NCBI GenBank assembly: GCA_033439265.1
Contig: JAVTVX010000034.1
Location: forward strand, 12,245,001 to 12,309,000
Origin: Dillenia suffruticosa
Taxonomy: Eukaryota; Streptophyta; Magnoliopsida; Dilleniales; Dilleniaceae
Direction: 5' to 3'
DNA: 64,000 bases
Below are positions 58,101 to 64,000 of the stretch, in pieces (positions within the stretch are counted from its first letter, which is position 1; every line of letters starts with the position of its first letter). The notes under the pieces were generated by a model, which ran no database searches, was not told the DNA's origin, and was given only the letters and a program-made list of their open reading frames with translations. The position numbers were made by a program, and so were the translations under genes.

Positions 58101-61100
58101 CCCCTATTTAGTGACTATTTAGTCACCTGGGGTTAATGGGAAATCTGGTAAAGCAAGTAGAACATTTCTAACATCAAATGAACTAGGATTAATGGCTCTC
58201 TCGGCCATCCAACAATACACCATAGTGTATGATCACATTATAAACAAAACTATACATGTAATGCTTTCCTTGGACTTCAACCATGTATCTACATGTAAAA
58301 CAAAACTCGTATAATTCCAAAAGAATCTCAAGAACAACATGCCTTAAAGTAAGGGGTTGAAAATGAGTAGAGATCGAAATGTCTTTATCCAAAGGCCTCT
58401 ACCTTGTGATTCCCTTTCGTCTCCTTGATTATCTAAAAAATAAGCATATCAAAGTTAGTATAAGCTGCGCAAGTACATAGGAAGCTAATAGTATGCATAA
58501 CAACTGAGTAAGCATAGAAATATCAACATGAACATGTAAATTAACATGACATTGAACCGTACACACGAGACACATGTCATCTCAAAAATCCCAAAGAAAT
58601 AAAAGTAAACTCTAAATTCATTATCCTTCTCCATCTCTGTTGTTCTAATTTGAAATTGATATTTAAAGAAACGAATAGAATGTCGAACCAAATTAGTGTA
58701 TGAGAGTCTGAAAAACAAGTCAAAATTTTGGTATTCCTAAATGAAATCTAGATCTTTTTAGGTTAGACATCTCAAACACTTCACTTGCTTCTTATTCCAC
58801 CCTCGCAAGAAGAAGAGATACATCCATAGTTTCTCAAACCTGCTATCTAGGTGTCGCACCCCTTAATAAAAGGAGACAAACATACAAATGCGGAATTAGC
58901 TAACGTGATAATAATGCGATGTCTGGACTTATGACAGTCATACTCTCCGTGTGTGATATCACGGAAGGAGATTTATTTTAAAAGAACATAAATTACTTGT
59001 TTCTTTCAAATAAAATATTGATAGAGTCTCCCCTATTCAGTGACTATTTAGTCACCTGGGGTTAATGGGAAATCTGGTAAAGCAAGTAGAACATTTCTAA
59101 CATCAAATGAACTATGATTAATGGCTCTCTCGGCCATCCAACAATGCACCATAGTGTATGATCACATTATAAACAAAACTATACATGTAAGGCTTTCCTT
59201 GGCCTTCAACCATGTATCTACATGTAAAACAAGACTCGTATAATTCCAAAAGAATCTCAAGAACAACATGCCTTAAAGTAAGGGGTCGAAAATGAGTTGA
59301 GATCGAAATCTCTTAACCCAAAGGCCTCTACCCTGTGATTCCCTTTCGTCTCCCTGATTACCTAAAAAATAAGGATATCAAAGTCAGTATAAGCTGCGCA
59401 AGTACACAGGAAGCTAATAGTATGCATAACAGCTGAGTAAGCATAGAAATATCAACATGAACATGTAAATTAACATGACATCGAACCGTACACATGAGAC
59501 ACATGTCATCTCAAAAATGCCAAAGAAATAAAAGTAAACTCTAAATTCATTGTCCTTTTCCATCTCTATTGTCCTAAGTTGAAATTGATATTTAAGGAAA
59601 CGAATAGAATGTCAAACCAAATTAGTGTATGAGAGTCTGAAAAACAAGTCAAAATTTTGGTATTGCTAAATGAAATCTAGATCTTTTTATGTTAGACACC
59701 TTAAACATTTCATTTGCTTCTTATTCCACCCTCGCAAGAAGAAGAGATACATCCATAGTTCCTCAAGTTTCGCCTGTAGGCTTCGCAAAGCTTTTGGAGA
59801 AATCACTATAGTATCACTTTCTCTTAATATTACTTCATCTTGACATGATTAATGAACACAAAGATCCCAACTCATCCCAAGGATTACATAGAATTCGTGG
59901 CAAGATTCAATAGCAATTGCACAAAGAAAACCTCATCAAACAATATTAAGCCCAAAATTCACAATATAACTTGCGTAATTATAGAAAAATTAACATAACT
60001 TCTTCTACAATTATCGGATTGAGGTGATTCAAGTGGCCATTTAAAGATAAGAGATAGAGCTACAATGTTACATTTAGAGGTTAGCCTAATGCAGCCTAGA
60101 AGGCAGCTTGAAAGTGAAGCAATTTTCAGCACAAAAATAGGCAGAAACAGGATTTTTTGCTGAGAATGTACCACTTTGAAAATTCACCAAAAAATCATTT
60201 CTCAATACAAATATTCGAATTTAATGTCATGTTAAAGATATGGAAGTCTAATTTCTTCAGAAGAAAACCATACTAAATTTCTAATTGTGCAGAAAAAGAT
60301 ATTGAATAATCAACAGAGTATGGTCACTCTGTGAATATAACAGTTTTCTTGCAGTGAACATGCTATTTCAAAAATTCACCGAAATTCCAATTCTCCTCGA
60401 AACTCTTTGAACCTTATATTATTTTAAAGCTACAAAAGTCTAGTTTCATCAGGAGAAAATCATACTCAATTTGCAGTTGTGCAGAAAAAGATATTGATTA
60501 AAAAATATAGCATAGTCAGGCTGTCCAATATACACAATTCTAGGGTTTCATTCAAGGACAGGATTCTATTTTCCCTAATTCATTTCCTCCAAATTCCAGT
60601 AATACAATAAAATCAAAAATATGTTTTATAGCAGTATTAAGTATAAATTTAACAAACACATACAAGATACTTACCTTATCAAGCTTCAAAATCCACTTCT
60701 CTTGGGCTCCTTCAACCTTCTTGCTTCCTATGCACTTTTCAGCTTGTTCCATAGGTATTCTACACTTCTTTTTGCTTCCCAAAGGCTAGGGTTACCTTGT
60801 ATCTGGATGGAGGTGGGTTATTTCAAGCTTGAAGGGTGGTTTTCATGGAGTTAGGGTTTGGTTTTTGGAAGGAGGAAGAGGAAAACATGAATAGTGTTCA
60901 AGAATAAAGGACTTCCCTCTCCCGCTTTCCCTTTTCATTCTTAAGTGGATTGTGGGTCCCTCCAACATGGTGATGTGTTAAAGGTAAGAGTGCCATGTTG
61001 TCTCCAAGTTATTTTTATTATTTTTTTTCTTTTTCTTTTTCTTTGGTGGGTCTTGTACTAAACCCTAATTTGGTTCTCTTGTTACCTCATTTCGATCGTT

Positions 61101-61316
61101 TTCCTTCGCCAACATGTTCCGTAGCCTATGCTAATTTTCATATACTCGGTTTCTATTTACAACCATAAATATAAAAATCAAAACATAATTCACAAATAAA
61201 AAGGAATCATTGAATTTTATTATAGCACAATGCGAAAAATTTAAGTGTGTTCAAGTGTTCAATGAAAGGTAAATGCAAATGTACGTTTTAATATTTTCTT
61301 AGAACGGGACCTTACA
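55115..61316 (-). mobile_element. Giant 3' LTR (6.2 kb) of the minus-strand Tekay-like element
   Basis: On the minus strand the LTR starts TGTAAGGTCCCG at 61316, directly after the polypurine tract of the pol gene, and ends AGGTCGTCACA at 55115, where gag of the other element resumes. Length is 6202 bp. Of this, 4645 bp is five tandem 929-bp units that occupy the LTR's 3' part up to 8 bp from its end. With one unit the LTR would be 2486 bp, close to the 2443-bp LTR of the neighbouring chromovirus. The unique part (59768-61316) is AT-rich with no gene. TGT...ACA ends are intact. Confidence 0.82.
55123..59767 (-). repeat. Five-copy tandem array, exact 929-bp period
   Basis: Units start (plus strand) at 55123, 56052, 56981, 57910 and 58839 with CCTGCTATCTAGGTGTCGC or variants, and the fifth ends near 59767. 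All five keep the 929-bp length. Units 1, 2 and 5 differ at scattered sites; from about 57030 onward units 3 and 4 appear identical for a full period. A 67-codon minus-strand frame recurs in four units but is broken in the fifth. The array lies wholly inside an LTR. Confidence 0.95.
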
Positions 61317-61329
61317 TCCTTCCCCCCTT
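61317..61329 (-). promoter_or_regulatory. Polypurine tract
   Basis: On the minus strand AAGGGGGGAAGGA lies between the pol stop codon and the LTR start TGTAAGG; it is the expected primer for plus-strand DNA synthesis. Confidence 0.88.
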
Positions 61330-64000
61330 AGAAGATCCGATCTTCCAGATCACCACTAACGCTAAAAAAGATACGGAAACCGCTTCCTCATTTCTGATTC
61401 CAGCTCCCAGGATGCCTCCTCAGAGGTATGGTGTCTCCACAAAACTTTTATCAACCTGATAGTTTTGTTCCTTAAGTTCTACTCTCGAGAGTCTAAAGTC
61501 TGAACTGGCTGTTCAGCATAAGTTAAATTTTCAGCAATTTAGAGTGGTCCATAACTGATTACATGTGAAGGATCATGAACATATTTTCTCAATATAGAAA
61601 CATGAAAGGTAGGGTGAACTCCCTTAAATGCGGAGATAAAGCCAATTCATAAGCAGCTAATCCAACTCTGGCTAGAATCTCAAAAGGACCAACAAATTTA
61701 GGGCTGAACTTTCTCTAATTTTTTTTTTCCAAATCTCACCACGCCTTTAATTGGAGAAATTTTTAGAAAAACTTTATCTCCTATCTCAAATTCCAAGTCT
61801 CTGTGTCTCTAATCAATATAACTCTTCTGGCGGGATTGAGTTGTTCTAAATTTTTCTTGAATGTTCCGAACTTTTTTTATGGTTTCTTATAGATAGCTGG
61901 TGCTATCTCGGATTGAAACATCTGTTTCTGTCCCACTTCATCTCAACAAAGAGGAGTCCTACATTTTTCTCCCATATAATGCTTCAAATGGTGCCATGCT
62001 AATGCTAGAATGATAGCTATTATTATAAGTAAATTCAACTAATATCAAATGTTCTGCCCAACTACCCCGGAGCTCTAGAACACAAGCTCTCAACATATCT
62101 TCTAAAGTCTGTATAGTCCATTCTGACTGACCATTTGTCTGAGAATGATATGCTGTGGAGAAACTAAGTTTAGTTCCCAACCTGGTCTAAAAGCTCTGCC
62201 AGAATCAAGAAACAAATCTCGGATCTCTATCATAAACAATAGATTCTGATATGTCATACAATCTCACGATCTCATCAACATAGAGGTTGGCCAGTTTCTC
62301 CATGGAATAAGTCACTGCAATAGGGAGAAAGTGAGTTGATTTGGTGAGTTTATCGACTATTACCCATATAGCATCAAATCCCCTTGAAGTCTTAGGTAAT
62401 CTTGAGACAAAATCCATGGTAATATGCTCTCATTTCCATTCAGGAATAGGGAGTGGCTCAAGCAATCCACCAGGTCTCTGGTGTTCTGCCTTCACTTGTT
62501 GACATATCAAGCATCTACGAATAAATTCTGCAATGTCTCTCTTTATCCCGGGCCACCAAAAGAATTATCCTAAATCCCTATACATCTTGGTGGATCCTAG
62601 ATGCACAGAAAAGGCTGAATTATACGCTTTCTCAAAAATTAATCTCCACAATCCTTGAGCCTCTGGAACTACCATCATGTCTCGAAATCTAACTGTTTCA
62701 TTTGATAAGTTGAACTCAGGCTTCCTCCCTTTACGAACATCTTCCCTGAGCTTAATTGTCACCTTATCAGTTTGCTGAGCCATCCTAATATGATCAGATA
62801 GATATGGTCGGACCATAAACCAAGCAAAAGAGACCCCTGGCTGGTAACCTCAGTATCAATCCACAAATGCTCAAACTCAGCTATCATCTGATATTCTCTT
62901 ACTCGTAGAGCTGCTGCTAAAATATAGATTTACGGCTGAGAGCATCTGCTACAACATTTACCTTGCCGGGTTGATATTGAATGGTGACATCATAATCTTT
63001 TAATAATTCAAGCCATCTGTATTGTCTTAAATTCAATTCCTTCTGGGTAAATAAGTATTTCAGACTCTGATGATCAGTGAATATTTTACAATGCTCACCA
63101 TAGAGATAGTGTCTCCAATTCTTCAAAGCAAAAACGATAGCTACAAGTTCTAGATCATGAGTGGGATAATTCTCTTCATGAGGTTTCAACTGTCTAAAAG
63201 TATAGACTATCACATTCTATCCTTGTATTAGCACATAACCTAAACCAGTCCTGGATGCATCACTAAAGATCACGTATTCCTGCCCACTAACTGGTAATGT
63301 TAGTACCGGAGCCGATACAAGCTTATCCTTTAGGTTCTGGAAACTAGTCTCACATTGTTCATCCCACCTAAAGGGTGCATTCTTACGAGCGTACGAGTTA
63401 ATCTCGTAAGTGGAGCAGTTATTGAAGAGAAATTCTTAACAAATCTACGGTAATAACTTGCCAAATCCAGAAATCTACATACCTCTGTACTATAGTAGGT
63501 GGGGACCAATTAACAACAGTTTCAATGTTTTTCAGATATACAAAAGTTAGCTACCAAAGACAACGTGACTTAAAAAAGTTACTTCACTGAGCCAGAATTC
63601 GCATTTACTTAGTTTGGCATATAGTTTCTCAGTCCTCAAAGTTTATAAAGTAATGCGAAAATACTGTTCATGTTGAGCTCTATTTTTAGAATAAACCAAC
63701 ATATCATCAATAAATACCACAATGAAGTCATCCAGATAGGATTTGAAAACACGGTTTGTCAAGTCCATGAACATTGTTGGGGCAATAGTTAACCTAAATG
63801 GCATAATCAAGAACTCATAGTTGCCATAGCAAGTGTGAAACGCCAACTTTGGTATGTCTTCCTCTCTGACTCTAATTTGATGATAGCTGGATCTGAGATC
63901 CAGTTTAGAGAAAACTATAACATCTCTCAACTTATCAAACATATCATCAATTCTTGGTAAGGGGTATTTATTCTTGATCGTCACTTGATTCAATCTATGG
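61328..64000 (-). pseudogene. Tekay/Del-like chromovirus pol, runs off the window
   Basis: Read leftward from 64000: RT ([38 protein letters not shown]), RNase H ([39 protein letters not shown]), integrase zinc region (HLGSTKMYRDLG, RRCLICQQVKAEHQ), core with MDFVSRLPK, YDRDPRFVS and HSQTNGQSEW, and a C-terminal chromodomain (HHTSEEASWELESEMRKRF, then PYLF) ending at the stop 61328-61330. The chromodomain assigns it to chromoviruses; the wording fits Tekay/Del. PFGLTNAP reads PFRLTIAP. Stops near 62190, 62430, 62570 and 63220 and decay between 61480 and 61955 break the frame. Confidence 0.9.

Noticed and set aside
55402..59330. A 67-codon minus-strand frame repeated in the 929-bp units as a possible conserved small protein
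   Set aside because: It recurs only because the DNA is tandemly duplicated. One unit lacks the ATG, the fifth has an in-frame stop, and it lies inside an LTR with no domain.
55123..59767. CRISPR-like array
   Set aside because: Units are 929 bp and contiguous without spacers, in a eukaryotic LTR.

Overview
This is nuclear DNA from a flowering plant, probably a dicot (inference). The evidence is AT-rich intergenic sequence, short GT-AG introns, Ty1/copia and Ty3/gypsy chromovirus retrotransposons with initiator-Met-tRNA-type primer binding sites, hAT and CACTA DNA transposons, and one gene of the plant AVT1-type amino acid transporter family. I cannot name the species.

Only one host gene looks intact: a three-exon AVT1-like vacuolar amino acid/auxin permease family gene on the minus strand (26253-27780, 402 residues). 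Almost everything else is transposable elements of different ages, many of them nested.

Layout from left to right. 1-3756 is part of an antisense gypsy-type LTR abutting a decayed minus-strand copia gag (to 4613). 5346-5515 is a 33-bp minisatellite. 5800-9402 is a solo copia-type LTR with a perfect 5-bp target duplication (AACTC). It is interrupted by a 1.5-kb internally deleted hAT element (6947-8489) with a perfect 8-bp duplication (ACATATGT). 9730-14575 is an old minus-strand copia element whose 3' untranslated region carries a 676-bp tandem duplication. 14600-15661 is a deleted plus-strand gypsy element with its 3' LTR. 17352-25057 is a nearly full-length plus-strand copia element with a 1.9-kb leader that holds an as-1-like TGACG pair and a broken unknown ORF. 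After the transporter gene comes a non-autonomous copia deletion derivative (29008-32179), then about 3 kb of AT-rich sequence, and a short inverted-repeat element at 35619-36005. A complete but decayed Reina-like chromovirus (37881-43198) sits inside an older element with CAGTGGC/GCCTCTG ends. 44463-46978 is a non-autonomous CACTA element full of GCGACGAATTTAGCGAC-type repeats. 47425-50820 is a scrambled zone of Tat-type gypsy pieces around a copia element whose two halves lie head to head.

The right end holds two chromoviruses in opposite orientation. A plus-strand LTR (52332-54774) is followed by a primer binding site and the first 25 codons of gag. A minus-strand Tekay/Del-like element has inserted there. 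Its 3' LTR (55115-61316) is unusually large, 6.2 kb, because the last ~930 bp of the LTR is present as five head-to-tail copies with an exact 929-bp period. Its pol gene, with a recognisable chromodomain, runs off the right edge.

Functionally the window is a retrotransposon graveyard around one transporter gene. I found no tRNA or rRNA gene, no CRISPR array and no multi-gene host pathway.
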